From JANYCO01 sp964437245 (GTDB lineage: Bacteria > Bacteroidota > Bacteroidia > Cytophagales > Cytophagaceae), in contig CAYTGJ010000007.1 in the NCBI GenBank assembly GCA_964437245.1, positions 1-64,000 of the forward strand: DNA of 64,000 bases. Direction: 5' to 3'. Made by a program: the position numbers and the translations under genes. The notes under the pieces were generated by a model. The model was not told where the DNA came from, searched no databases, and saw only the letters and a program-made list of their open reading frames with translations. Shown piece after piece: positions 1-8,847 of the stretch (positions are counted from its first letter, which is position 1; the number at the start of each line of letters is the position of its first letter).

Positions 1-388
1 CCCAACGGGCAGGAAGGTTCTCCTGCTTCAGTACCGCCGCAGGAAAATCAAGGGTCAGGAATTTCCCCTGCCGGGTCACCTTCAGGATTCCCACCTGACA
101 GGAAAAAATGATCTCCTCGCCGGTATATTTTTCATGATTAAAAAGAACATGAGCCGCTGCCAGCGTAGCATGTCCGCAGAGCTCTACTTCTGCTACCGGT
201 GTAAACCAACGGATATGGAATCCGTCTTTTTCAGGTACAAAAAAAGCCGTTTCGGATAAATTATTTTCTGCAGCTATTTTTTGCATCAACTCATCGGACA
301 ACCATTCCTGTAAAGGACATACGGCAGCAGGATTTCCTCCAAATACTTTTCCTGTAAAAGCATCTACCTGATATAACTTCAAGATCAT
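1..388 (-). CDS. PhzF-family epimerase/isomerase (3' end off the window)
   Basis: The minus-strand frame opens with an ATG ending at 388 and runs off the left edge after 129 codons. It begins MILKLYQVDAFTGK, then shows GGNPAAVC, NLSETAFF and FTPVAEVELCGHAT, the N-terminal signature of the PhzF/YddE fold (diaminopimelate-epimerase-like). The Glu in NLSETAFF corresponds to the catalytic acid of PhzF. The substrate is unknown, since most members outside phenazine clusters are uncharacterised, and no phenazine genes are nearby. The gene starts 7 bp after the DUF1802 stop, so the two are probably one transcript. About half of the protein is missing because of the window edge, not because of a mutation. 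Confidence 0.85.
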   Translation of the reverse strand, partial: MILKLYQVDAFTGKVFGGNPAAVCPLQEWLSDELMQKIAAENNLSETAFFVPEKDGFHIRWFTPVAEVELCGHATLAAAHVLFNHEKYTGEEIIFSCQVGILKVTRQGKFLTLDFPAAVLKQENLPARW

Positions 389-395
389 TTGCTGT

Positions 396-908
396 TTATA
401 TTATATTTTTATTGACGACCATTTTCCCGATCATGTCGATCTCCGGTTCCAAATCGGTCCACGACTTACATCCGCCATACTGAGGCAATACGTCCAGTTC
501 ATAGATCTGCGGCAATTCGAAGGTCTGCAACACCAGGAGGTTCACACTCTTTCCCCACCGTTCGAAGCGTTCCCGGATCACCTCCTCTTTCCAGGCATGC
601 CAGGAATTCAGTTTCACTATTTTGTCCCAGTCGGTCACGATACTCGAATCGGCTACTTCTGCATAATATTGTATTTTCACTTTATCATGAGAAGGATAGA
701 ACCTGTTTCCGTCCAGATACGGAAGCCACTGGGGTTTCAGCATTTGTTCCGCCTGATGAAACAAGGTAGGATACAGGATAAACTTTTTTCCTTTCAGGTC
801 AAAATCTCCTCCTTCTTCGGCAATCCCTCCTTTACGCAATACAATACTCTGTCTCCCTTTTCCCAGTGCGTCTACAATAAACGACCATTCCTTAAATGCA
901 AGTGTCAT
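396..908 (-). CDS. DUF1802 family protein
   Basis: A 170-residue protein with the DUF1802 opening AFKEWSFIVDALGKGRQSIV and LRKGGIAE near residues 24-31, followed by the conserved FILYPTLFHQ segment at about 43-52. The family is small, soluble and of unknown function. There is no signal peptide or membrane segment. It lies 7 bp upstream of the PhzF gene on the same strand, and its start faces the divergent FAD oxidoreductase gene across about 180 bp. The family assignment is by recognition of the conserved N-terminus; no function is claimed. Confidence 0.75.
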   Translation of the reverse strand: MTLAFKEWSFIVDALGKGRQSIVLRKGGIAEEGGDFDLKGKKFILYPTLFHQAEQMLKPQWLPYLDGNRFYPSHDKVKIQYYAEVADSSIVTDWDKIVKLNSWHAWKEEVIRERFERWGKSVNLLVLQTFELPQIYELDVLPQYGGCKSWTDLEPEIDMIGKMVVNKNII

Positions 909-1087
909 AATATTTGATTAAATTGGCTTTATGCGATTATTCTTCAAAACAATAACCGCAATTATTAAAAATAGCCAATTAATCAGAAAGAAAAAAGGAA
1001 GCGCCTATACGCCCGTCCTGCTTCTTCTGTGGTCATAAAAAATGATGATGTTTCCGGACAAAACAAAGTGCCTGATACAATTTCAAT

Positions 1088-2203
1088 ATGCGTGATATCA
1101 TTATCATCGGAGGAGGACTGGCAGGACTTGTCAATGCGATACAACTTTCTTCCGCAGGACTAAACGTACTGCTGATCGAAAAAAACGAATACCCTTTTCA
1201 CAAAGTGTGCGGAGAGTATATTTCCAATGAAGTAAAGCCTTTTCTGACTTCGATCGGTGCAGCCATCGAGACCCTTAACCCCTCAAGGATCCACCGGCTT
1301 TCGGTTTCTTCTCCCTACGGGACCACCCTGAATGCTTCGCTGAAAATGGGGGCCTTTGGGATCAGCCGCTACGCTCTTGATTTTCATCTCTACCAACTGG
1401 CTCTTGCGAAAGGATGTCAGATCCTGTTGAATACACAAGTGCAGGAGGTACATTTCCAGGAAGATTTCTTCACGGTAACGCTTTCCGATGGAACGAAGGA
1501 AAACGCCCGGATCGTATTAGGAGCGTATGGGAAACGCTCTGCTATAGACCGGCAACTGAACCGGAAGTTCTTTTTTCAACGGTCTCCGTACATTGGTGTA
1601 AAGTATCATATCAAAACCGATTTTGACCGGGACCGGATCGCTTTACATAATTTCAAGAATGGTTATTGTGGTATTTCCGCAATCGAAAAAGATCTCTATT
1701 GTTTTTGTTATCTTACCACGCGGGAAAACCTGAAAAAATACGGTTCGATTCCTGAAATGGAAAAAAATATTTTACATAAAAATCCTTATTTAAAAGAATT
1801 GTTTCTGAATTCAGAATTCGTATACCCCAAGCCGGAAGTGATCAACGAAATTTCCTTTGCGAAAAAAAACACCGTCGAAAACCATGTTTTATTTTCCGGT
1901 GATACTGCCGGGATGATCGCTCCTTTGTGCGGGAACGGTATGTCGATGGCCATCCACTCGGCCAAGCTTCTCTCCGATTCAATTATCAGGCATTATAAGC
2001 CTGCCTCCTTTTCCAGAAGAGCACTGGAGGCCGAATATGCACAAAACTGGAATACTTCCTTCTCTAAACGCCTATGGGTGGGCAGACAGATTCAACAGGT
2101 ATTCGGCCAGGAACTGATGACAGAAGCCGTAGTCCGTACGTTAAAAACGTTTCCTTCTCTAACTCAATGGATCGTTTCACAAACCCACGGAGATGAATTT
2201 TAA
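1088..2203 (+). CDS. NAD(P)/FAD-dependent oxidoreductase, geranylgeranyl-reductase-like
   Basis: A 371-residue flavoprotein of the p-hydroxybenzoate hydroxylase/geranylgeranyl reductase superfamily. An N-terminal Rossmann dinucleotide-binding motif (GGGLAG, residues 8-13) leads to an acidic residue after the second strand (LLIEKNEYP). The active-site style segment KVCGEYIS lies at 39-46, and the second FAD-binding motif GDTAG at 271-275 is followed by LCGNGMSMA. Family members reduce isoprenoid double bonds or hydroxylate aromatics. In other Bacteroidota, relatives often sit beside type III polyketide synthases, but none is present here. It is a single-gene unit with about 60 bp to mgsA. The substrate cannot be inferred. 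Confidence 0.75.
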   Translation: MRDIIIIGGGLAGLVNAIQLSSAGLNVLLIEKNEYPFHKVCGEYISNEVKPFLTSIGAAIETLNPSRIHRLSVSSPYGTTLNASLKMGAFGISRYALDFHLYQLALAKGCQILLNTQVQEVHFQEDFFTVTLSDGTKENARIVLGAYGKRSAIDRQLNRKFFFQRSPYIGVKYHIKTDFDRDRIALHNFKNGYCGISAIEKDLYCFCYLTTRENLKKYGSIPEMEKNILHKNPYLKELFLNSEFVYPKPEVINEISFAKKNTVENHVLFSGDTAGMIAPLCGNGMSMAIHSAKLLSDSIIRHYKPASFSRRALEAEYAQNWNTSFSKRLWVGRQIQQVFGQELMTEAVVRTLKTFPSLTQWIVSQTHGDEF

Positions 2204-2266
2204 TCCGGGGTCATCTCCCTCCAAAATATTCTAATACAAACCTTTATATAAATCAAAAACAATAAA

Positions 2267-2719
2267 ATGGAACCCAAAAAGAGAATTGCCCTGATCGCAC
2301 ACGACAACAAGAAATTTGAGATGGTAGAATGGGCAAGCCTTCACAGAGAAACCCTTGCCAGACATGAGCTATTTGCCACCGGTACTACCGGTACGCTGCT
2401 AGAAAAGGAATTACAACAGCCTATTCATAAATTTCAAAGCGGCCCTCTGGGCGGAGACCAGCAGATAGGAGCCCTGATCGCAGAGGGGAAAATCGACATT
2501 CTGATCTTTTTCTGGGATCCCATGGAAGCATTGCCGCACGACCCGGACATCAAAGCGCTCCTTCGCATAGGTGCCGTATGGAATATCGCCATCGCCTGCG
2601 ACCAGTCCACAGCCGATTTCATCATTTCTTCTCCCCTTTTAAACAGTAAATACAACAGGGTTTTGCCTGATTATGAAAACTATAAAAAAAGAACCATAAA
2701 AAAGGAAGGTGAGATGTAA
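2267..2719 (+). CDS. mgsA: Methylglyoxal synthase
   Basis: The 150-residue protein matches the length of characterised methylglyoxal synthases. The enzyme converts dihydroxyacetone phosphate to methylglyoxal and phosphate, a cytosolic overflow bypass of lower glycolysis when phosphate is limiting. The phosphate-binding and catalytic segment SGPLGGDQQIGALI is at about 58-71 with the catalytic Asp at 64. FFWDPMEALPHDPD at 81-94 supplies the second conserved Asp and His, and IACDQSTADF is near 109-118. All hallmark residues are intact. Its location a few kilobases from the phosphate uptake cluster is suggestive, but a link is inference only. Confidence 0.93.
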   Translation: MEPKKRIALIAHDNKKFEMVEWASLHRETLARHELFATGTTGTLLEKELQQPIHKFQSGPLGGDQQIGALIAEGKIDILIFFWDPMEALPHDPDIKALLRIGAVWNIAIACDQSTADFIISSPLLNSKYNRVLPDYENYKKRTIKKEGEM

Positions 2720-2786
2720 GAAATAGGTAAGCAAAAAACAACTTTATAGTCTTTTATCCGTAAAAACCCCTACTAACGGAAGACGT

Positions 2787-4470
2787 ATGAAGAAGTTGTT
2801 TTGGTTTATATCGGTTATTTATTTTTTTTCAAATACGGTTACACAAGCAAAAGGAGGGAAAGATCAAGGTACAGGAGAAGAATACTATGCTTTGGGTGTA
2901 GCTGCTTTAAATAAAAATAACTATACTGATGCAATAAAAAATTTTGAAAAGAGCCGCGCTGTTTTTGAAAAAACAGGAAACAGCGTAGGCTCTATCAATG
3001 CCTCTCACAAACTGGGGGAAGTCTATAGCAAATCCCTCAAGTACCCCAAGGCGATCAAAGAACTTGATATTGCCTTAAAAAAGGCCATTCTGACCAAAAA
3101 TGAAAAGCTTACAGAACTTACCTATAAGTATCTGTACGAAACCTACCAGCTCGACCGGAATGAGAAAAAAGCCACAGAATATTATGGGTATTATGCATCT
3201 TTCAAAACAAAACGGGAGAACAAAGACCTGGCTAAGAAAAACCAGCTCAATCAGCTCCAGATAAATAAACTGAAAGAGCAGAAACTGATGAGCGAGCTGG
3301 GCAAACAGGAAGTTGAAAATCTGCTGGAAGTACAGACCAGCAAACTGCTGCAAACTGAGGATTCTCTTGCCTTACTTGAAATTCTGAACAAACAGACCCA
3401 GGCCCAGATCGAGCTGCTGCAGAAAGAAAAAGAGCTGAAAGACCTGAAAGTAAGAGAGCAGGAAGCCCGTCTGAAAATAAATCAGCTTGCGCTCAGAAAA
3501 AAAGCAGCAGAACAAAAAACAGAAAGAGCGATCCTGCTCGGCCTTGCAGTGATAGTAGTAATGGTCCTGATCCTTGCGTTCGTACTGTATCGCAACTTCA
3601 AACAGAAAAAGACTGCCAATGCCATGATCCAGCAACAGCTGGGTGTTATCCAGTCTCAACATACCAATATTACAAACAGTATCAATTATGCACAACGCAT
3701 CCAGAACGCTATGCTGCCGGGAGAGCGGAGCCTGAAACATCTTATTTCCGACTCTTTCGTACTCTTCAAACCGAAAGACGTGGTAAGCGGTGATTTTTAC
3801 TGGTTTTATAATGTAAAAACGGCTTCCAACCTGAACGAGTACGATCAGGAATCAGATTCCGGAACAGACAGGCTTCCGGATGCAGAAGAGGCCCGGAAGA
3901 TCGTGGTAGCAGCAGTGGANNNNNNNNNNGGTACCCGGCGCTCTTATGTCTATGATCGGATACAATCTGCTCAATGTCATCGCCGCCAGAAATATCCTGG
4001 AATCCGATAAAATCCTGGCAGAGCTCAACAAAAACGTGCGTTTTGCCTTACAGCAGTACAAGAATGACAACAAAGACGGAATGGATATGTCGCTGGTCGT
4101 AATAGACAAAGACAAGAAAACGATCGAATTTGCAGGAGCAAAAAATCCGATCGTCTATATTCAAAACGGAGAGCTCTTTCATATCAAAGGGGATTCTCAC
4201 CCGATCGGCGGTTCGCAGGGAGAAGCTAAAAGAACGTATACCAAACATACGATCTCCATTGATCAGCCTACCTCCTTCTATCTTTTCTCCGACGGATATT
4301 CCGACCNNNNNNNNNNGATCAAAAATTTCAAAGAATTGCTCTTAAAGATACATGCACTTCCTTTTGAAGAACAGAAAACCGTTCTGGACAATGCGATCGA
4401 GCAGTGGAAAGGGAAAACCGAAAAACAACTTGACGATATCCTTGTGATGGGAATGAAAGTAGGCGGATAA
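2787..4470 (+). CDS. TPR/coiled-coil sensor with C-terminal SpoIIE (PP2C-type) phosphatase, interrupted by two N gaps
   Basis: The gene starts at 2787 (MKKLFWFISVIYFFSN, signal peptide). TPR-like repeats follow at about residues 30-150, then a long Lys/Glu/Gln coiled coil (about 150-245), a transmembrane helix (about 248-268), and the SpoIIE domain beginning YAQRIQNAMLPGER. It is a periplasmic-sensor or membrane-anchored Ser/Thr phosphatase of the type abundant in Cytophagales. The reading frame shifts across the 10-N run at 3920-3929, so the gap size is wrong. Flanks AAVD and VPGALMSM show that the conserved CTGHG metal-binding loop is what is missing (about 15 nt fits the frame). A second gap at 4307-4316 removes the segment after FSDGYSD. 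The gene is probably intact in the organism. Confidence 0.8.
3920..3929. other. Scaffold gap (10 N) inside the SpoIIE phosphatase gene
   Basis: Ten N replace the middle of the conserved DCTGHGVPGA motif. Flanking codons read AAVD before and VPGALM after, in different frames if 10 is taken literally. A missing length divisible by three is required, and 15 nt restores the family motif exactly. The apparent frameshift is therefore an assembly artefact. Confidence 0.85.
4307..4316. other. Scaffold gap (10 N) inside the SpoIIE phosphatase gene
   Basis: Ten N follow FSDGYSD and precede IKNFKELLL. Relatives carry a QFGG..GKKFM stretch here, which would need about 31 nt. Both 10 and 31 keep the same frame, so the downstream frame is right but about seven residues are unaccounted for. 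Confidence 0.75.
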
Positions 4471-4503
4471 CGTACTTCGACAATACTAATAAATCAAGAA
4501 GGT

Positions 4504-4541
4504 CTGGGCCGGTGTATCACTGGTTCCGGGCTTTTTTATTT
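4504..4541 (+). terminator. Probable intrinsic terminator after the SpoIIE phosphatase gene
   Basis: An imperfect stem (CCGGTG pairing with CACTGG through one G-U pair, extended by further wobble pairs) around the loop TAT is followed by CTTTTTTATTTT. It starts about 34 bp after the stop codon. Confidence 0.4.
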
Positions 4542-4563
4542 TCAGAATATCCGGTTTACTTTT

Positions 4564-4692
4564 ACGATACAAGATACCGGATACAAGATGGATATAGGAA
4601 TATAGAAATTATTGCTACCACACATTTGTGTTCCTCCCACAGAACCAGCTTCCTTTGGAAGGGATCACCTCAAGCATCCTGTATCTTGAAGA
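4564..4692. repeat. Dispersed intergenic repeat, copy 1
   Basis: Between the convergent SpoIIE and membrane-protein genes lies GATACAAGATACCGG followed by ATACAAGATGG, and about 100 bp further on ATCCTGTATCTTGAA, which is inverted relative to the first part. The same words recur at 14130-14215 and 52192-52342, always between genes. It looks like a small palindromic interspersed repeat family. No coding potential is evident. Confidence 0.55.
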
Positions 4693-4727
4693 CATGCTGT
4701 TGATTTTATAATACTTCTTCAGACAAT

Positions 4728-5363
4728 TCAGCTTCTCCTGCTGAAATGTTGCTTCAGGATCATAAAAGATGCGCCTGCCGGAATAACAAAATAGATCAGG
4801 ACCAGAAAAGCAATAATAATTTGCGGGTTCAATACTTCGGTCATAAAATATTCTTCCGCACGGAAAAATGCCCGGGGGAAGGCTATGAAATTATCTAGCT
4901 TGTATGTTTTGTCCGTCAGCATCAACCCGAACGTTATCAGGATCCCGAGGAAGAAAATCACAAACCCCATGGCGAGCAGAAACAACATTATAAAATTGAT
5001 GACCACCCAGACCAGCAGCAATACCGTAATAAAGTAAACGACCGGTGCGACCGGGTTCAGATAGCGCAGGTACCGGTACTCTGCAATTTCCTCTTCTTTA
5101 GTATTTCTGAGCACCTTACAGGTATATCTGTAGAAGAAGAAAAACGCTATTCCCGCAAAGATCGCCAACAACAACAAGGTCCATTGTTCCTGGGGACGGT
5201 CGTCCGAAGTAAATGCCTTCAGGATGAATAACGCCGACCAGGCCAGCCATAAAAACGCAAACACATCCAGAAATCCGGCAAAACGGAGATGAGGATCCTG
5301 CTTAGGACGAACCATCGACCAGATCAGATCGATGAGTAATACTCTGCGGAGAATTTTTACCAT
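4728..5363 (-). CDS. Uncharacterised multi-pass membrane protein
   Basis: A 211-residue protein with about four to five hydrophobic segments: around 30-50 (AFLWLAWSALFILKAF), 64-80 (LLLLAIFAGIAFFFFYRY), two adjoining segments near 108-150, and one near 185-205. The N-terminus is basic and the C-terminus ends in HFSRRS. I do not recognise a family. It lies 24 bp upstream of the Dabb-domain gene's stop on the same strand and is transcribed after it. Its 3' end faces the intergenic repeat. Membrane location is clear from composition; function is unknown. Confidence 0.7.
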   Translation of the reverse strand: MVKILRRVLLIDLIWSMVRPKQDPHLRFAGFLDVFAFLWLAWSALFILKAFTSDDRPQEQWTLLLLAIFAGIAFFFFYRYTCKVLRNTKEEEIAEYRYLRYLNPVAPVVYFITVLLLVWVVINFIMLFLLAMGFVIFFLGILITFGLMLTDKTYKLDNFIAFPRAFFRAEEYFMTEVLNPQIIIAFLVLIYFVIPAGASFMILKQHFSRRS

Positions 5364-5387
5364 ATCATACTGTTTAAGGTTGGTTGT

Positions 5388-5684
5388 TTATTCTGCATCA
5401 TAGATCACTACTTTTTCAAAAAGCGCCCTGAATTCGTCCAGAAAGGCTTTGTGTACCGGATGCACCTGGTATACATCATGACCGGCAAGATCATTAAACA
5501 GGAGCAGCAAAGAGAAGGTATACGTGGTATCCACTACTGCACGGCTTATAGGTGCAGGGGTTCCTACATACATGGATTGAATGGTCTCTACTCCCTTAAG
5601 AGACTCTAGTCCCGCCCGGAAAGCTTTTTTTTGTTCTTCTGTAGTGTCGGCTTTCAGCCAGAATAAGACATGATGTGTAAGCAT
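5388..5684 (-). CDS. Dabb (stress-responsive alpha/beta barrel) family protein
   Basis: A 98-residue single-domain protein with the Dabb pattern: an opening HHVLFWLK strand, a helix rich in charged residues, the central IQSMYVGTPAP segment, and the terminal YQVHPVHKAFLDEF with the conserved H-P-x-H. Family members form ferredoxin-like dimeric barrels. Some are plant or bacterial enzymes of aromatic metabolism, but most are unassigned. It is cytosolic, with no signal peptide. It precedes the unknown membrane protein on the same strand. Confidence 0.8.
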   Translation of the reverse strand: MLTHHVLFWLKADTTEEQKKAFRAGLESLKGVETIQSMYVGTPAPISRAVVDTTYTFSLLLLFNDLAGHDVYQVHPVHKAFLDEFRALFEKVVIYDAE

Positions 5685-5868
5685 TGATGATTATTTTTAA
5701 TGAACTATAAGAGGTAAAGATATGAAAAAATGATCTTAAATTTCTATCTTAAATGGCTGAAACATTCCCGGTTGCCAGATCTCTGCAACGGAGGAAACGC
5801 TTCTTTGAAAGTAGCAGTTTTATGTCTTTCAAAGGAACGTAAAGCTTTATTCTCTTGTTTCTATTCTC

Positions 5869-6504
5869 ATGAAAAAAATCTTTCTTTCGTTCTTGTTTTC
5901 GCTTTTTGTACTGGTTCTCTATGCACAGGACAATCGTGCAGGATTCGGAATCCGGGGAGGTTTCGGATATGCCAACATTACCAATCCCGGAAATTTCAAC
6001 AGTAGATTTTCCTACAAACAACATATACAGCTAGGGATCTATACAGAGGTAAAAATACTGGATCCTCTTTTTCTTCAGATCGAATTATTATTTTCCAATC
6101 CAGGCACACGATTATTCCAGATCGATCAGAACGGATACAAAATCAGGGATTCCATTTTCAATTTTAATTGCCTCCTACTCCCTATTGAAGCAAAGATCAA
6201 AATCGGAAATGAAAAGGTCAAAGGATATTATATGCTTGGCGTCGCCCCTTCCTTCCTGATCAATTCCAGTCTTCGCTATAAAATGGATTCCACTGCGAGC
6301 TACTTCTTTAACTACACTCCTTACGAGACCCGTTTTACCGTCAATCTCATGAATACAATAGGGGTTGAAATAGACATTCACCAGCCGGTAACACCATTTG
6401 TTGATTTTCGCTATGTACAGGGACTGACCAATGTACACAGGGAAAGAGCCCTGCGTCCGGAGACCAATCTTCAGTTTCTCCTGAGTGTAGGAATACGGTT
6501 CTAA
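5869..6504 (+). CDS. PorT-like outer-membrane beta-barrel protein
   Basis: A 211-residue protein with a clear signal peptide (MKKIFLSFLFSLFVLVLYAQ) and a mature part of alternating hydrophobic/polar strands beginning GFGIRGGFGYANI and ending with an aromatic C-terminal strand (LSVGIRF), typical of small Bacteroidota barrels. Conserved glycine and aromatic spacing (LGIYTEVKILDPLFLQIELLF) supports the PorT/OMP_b-brl class. No enzymatic motif is visible. It converges with the zinc-ribbon gene, the two stops being 2 bp apart. Its role could be structural or adhesive. Confidence 0.75.
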   Translation: MKKIFLSFLFSLFVLVLYAQDNRAGFGIRGGFGYANITNPGNFNSRFSYKQHIQLGIYTEVKILDPLFLQIELLFSNPGTRLFQIDQNGYKIRDSIFNFNCLLLPIEAKIKIGNEKVKGYYMLGVAPSFLINSSLRYKMDSTASYFFNYTPYETRFTVNLMNTIGVEIDIHQPVTPFVDFRYVQGLTNVHRERALRPETNLQFLLSVGIRF

Positions 6505-6506
6505 GT

Positions 6507-7277
6507 TCAGGGATTATTTTTCGCCGGTTTGTTTCCGTAAAACTCATACAAGGCCAGCGCACCGAGATAACCACCTTCTTCTCCTTCTTCCGCAGGCGTT
6601 TTAAAATATTTCAACAGATTCATCATCCCGTAAACACCCAGGTATACTTCTTGTTCTTTCAGCTGCTCATTTTTTGAAATAAACTCATCGATCACTCCAC
6701 GCAACTCCGACTGCTCGTCTTCACTCAGGATACGATAAGACGGAACTGTCACCAGCAGCAATACCTTTTCCCCGTTGGCTTTCGTATAGCAGGAAACGGA
6801 AGCCGGATCCGCTTTCGCCGGGATACTCTTTGTCACAAAAGCAAGAAATACCTCTGCCAGGGCATCTCCCGGCTGCATTCGCTGCTTGGCTTTGACCTCC
6901 AGGTCACTGTTATACATCGCTTCTCTGGGATCTGTTTCTTTTATTCCGGTAACACTGAATAGAAAAGAGAGTCCGATCAGTGCCGCCAGCACGATCGACA
7001 GCAGGGAATGATACCAGGGAGCCTTATACCCGGATTTTATTTTTTTATACTCCTGCTTTACCTCTTCCGGAAAATCATCCTGCTCAGTTTCGATCTGACA
7101 GCTCTGACATTCCATCGTTCCCGACTTTCCCAACGAAAGGGTAGGGATCCACAACATATGAAAATAATTGGCAGAGACCACCAGATCGGTAGTCCCCTTT
7201 ACGTTACAATTGCGGCAGACGGTGTACGGCAACCGAACGGTCCCTAATGTTTTTAATTTTGTTCCGGTAAATTCCAT
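6507..7277 (-). CDS. Zinc-ribbon membrane protein of unknown function
   Basis: A 256-residue protein with a split zinc ribbon (CRNC at about 21-24 and CQSC at about 57-60), a single transmembrane helix (about 91-112, SLLSIVLAALIGLSFLFSV), and a soluble C-terminal domain of about 140 residues. Its orientation in the membrane cannot be decided. No family was recognised beyond the general zinc-ribbon pattern. It is monocistronic and tail-to-tail with the PorT-like gene. Confidence 0.65.
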   Translation of the reverse strand: MEFTGTKLKTLGTVRLPYTVCRNCNVKGTTDLVVSANYFHMLWIPTLSLGKSGTMECQSCQIETEQDDFPEEVKQEYKKIKSGYKAPWYHSLLSIVLAALIGLSFLFSVTGIKETDPREAMYNSDLEVKAKQRMQPGDALAEVFLAFVTKSIPAKADPASVSCYTKANGEKVLLLVTVPSYRILSEDEQSELRGVIDEFISKNEQLKEQEVYLGVYGMMNLLKYFKTPAEEGEEGGYLGALALYEFYGNKPAKNNP

Positions 7278-7417
7278 CTGATATCCTATTTGAGACTATA
7301 CAACAATATACCCAATTAAGGAGATTTACAAAACAGCCGGCCCGGCAAATAAATACCACTTAGAAAACCTATAGAGTGATGTTAATATAATTTAACCCGT
7401 ACATTGCGGATGAAAGA

Positions 7418-8038
7418 CTAGAATAATCCTGTCTGTAAAATTTCCACCTGTGCAGCCAGGGGGATATAATACCGCCGGTTGGAATCCAGTTCTGTACAGA
7501 TCGCACGGGTGCGTACCACACTATCCTTTCTGAAATATTTTTTATTGAACCGGAATGTTTCGGATAATTTCACATCCGACAAAAAAGCCATTTTATGTTC
7601 GTCGTATTCTCCCAGCGCTTTCAGCAGGTCCATATCCGAGCAGGAAGTAGCCTTGGGATTACTTATATAATCGTACAGCGGAGGGATCACGTTGGGCGGG
7701 AACACTTCTTCTCTTAACACCGGATACAATACTTCTTTAAAAGAGGCTTTCCATTCTTCTCCATGTGGTTTCACACGAAACCCATGGCGTATGCCCGTAA
7801 GCAAATGAGCTACTTCATGCAAATAGGTAATGAGAAAAGCGTAGGGATTCAAATCGCCGTTTACAGTGATCGTATGTTGATTCAGAAGGCGGTTGTACGT
7901 ATAATCTCCGAGCTTGGACGATCTTTTTTTCTTTACTATAAAACGGAATTTATAAAGAAGCCACAGTTCGCTGCAATAGCTAACGGTGGCTTCGGGGACA
8001 TATCGGCGAATGGTATTCTGAAATACCGTATTACTCAT
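7418..8038 (-). CDS. SprT-like zinc metalloprotease-fold protein
   Basis: A 206-residue protein with the SprT-like zincin motif HEVAH at 74-78 and a downstream HGEEW (third ligand region) at 92-96. Spartan/SprT relatives are DNA-associated metalloproteases, though bacterial members are poorly characterised. The two metal-binding His residues and the Glu are intact. Its start overlaps the 3' end of phoU by 8 nt, implying translational coupling and membership of the phosphate operon transcript. That placement is probably positional rather than functional. Confidence 0.8.
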   Translation of the reverse strand: MSNTVFQNTIRRYVPEATVSYCSELWLLYKFRFIVKKKRSSKLGDYTYNRLLNQHTITVNGDLNPYAFLITYLHEVAHLLTGIRHGFRVKPHGEEWKASFKEVLYPVLREEVFPPNVIPPLYDYISNPKATSCSDMDLLKALGEYDEHKMAFLSDVKLSETFRFNKKYFRKDSVVRTRAICTELDSNRRYYIPLAAQVEILQTGLF

Positions 8039-8720
8039 TTTCTTTTTTCGCTATATTTTTTCGTTTATGTTTCAATACTTTTGCTTTCACATAGAAAATG
8101 ATCTCTTCTGCCACATTGGTGATGTAATCTCCTGTACGCTCCATTTTCCGTATGATCGAAAGGAAATAAATTGCCTGAAGCACTTTTTCCGTTTCGGTCA
8201 CCTGTTTCACATAGTTGGCCAGTGCCATGTTGGCGGCTACATTGATCTCGTCCATCCGTTCGTCTTTGGAGAAAATGGTACGGGCCATTTCGGTATTATC
8301 CGTTTCAAACGACTCGGTCAGGACTGAAAGCATTTCCAAAACGGTATCGGTCATTTCCCGGAAACGGAAAATTTCGATCATTTCCGGATCGAAAGGTCTT
8401 TCACTGCGTACAATAAACTGTGCGATCCCTTTGGCATTGTCTCCGATACGTTCCAGATCAGAAACCATTTTAAGAGAAGCCACTACAAACCGAAGATCGA
8501 TCGCCACAGGATTGAAAAGTGCAAGTATATGCTCGCATTTAGCATCAATGATCAGTTCACTTCCGTTGACACGTTTTTCGTTTTTAATGATCTCTTTCGC
8601 CAGATCCTTGTCAAATGTATAAAAAGCAGAAATCGCCTTTTCCAGTTGTCCTCTGACAAGCAGTGTCATTTCGATCAACTCGGTCTTAAGCTCTCCTAAT
8701 TCAGTTTCCAGCAGATTCAT
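8031..8720 (-). CDS. phoU: Phosphate signalling complex protein PhoU
   Basis: A 229-residue protein made of two three-helix PhoU repeats. The first carries ERIGDNAKGIAQF at about 90-102 and the second carries ERTGDYITNVAEEI near 195-208; the paired E-R-x-G-D-x-x-x-N motifs bind metal clusters. PhoU links the Pst transporter to the PhoR/PhoB two-component system and restrains phosphate uptake. It follows pstB after 127 bp, a gap long enough for its own promoter, and overlaps the SprT-like gene. No phoR or phoB lies in this window. Confidence 0.93.
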   Translation of the reverse strand: MNLLETELGELKTELIEMTLLVRGQLEKAISAFYTFDKDLAKEIIKNEKRVNGSELIIDAKCEHILALFNPVAIDLRFVVASLKMVSDLERIGDNAKGIAQFIVRSERPFDPEMIEIFRFREMTDTVLEMLSVLTESFETDNTEMARTIFSKDERMDEINVAANMALANYVKQVTETEKVLQAIYFLSIIRKMERTGDYITNVAEEIIFYVKAKVLKHKRKNIAKKENE

Positions 8721-8847
8721 TGTAGTCGTCAGTAAAAGTTATAATAAATGCATTTATAAGTCTGTCAGCTTGCTTTTACATTTAAAGTTAAACGTTATTT
8801 TATCGAAATAAGTTTACTACGAAAAACTTCAAACGTTTCAAACCTTC

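Noticed and set aside
3920..3946. A true frameshift inactivating the SpoIIE phosphatase
   Set aside because: The frame change coincides with an arbitrary 10-N gap, and the missing CTGHG motif accounts for it.
4512..4703. A 63-codon open frame after the SpoIIE gene
   Set aside because: It overlaps the terminator and the dispersed repeat; no protein features.
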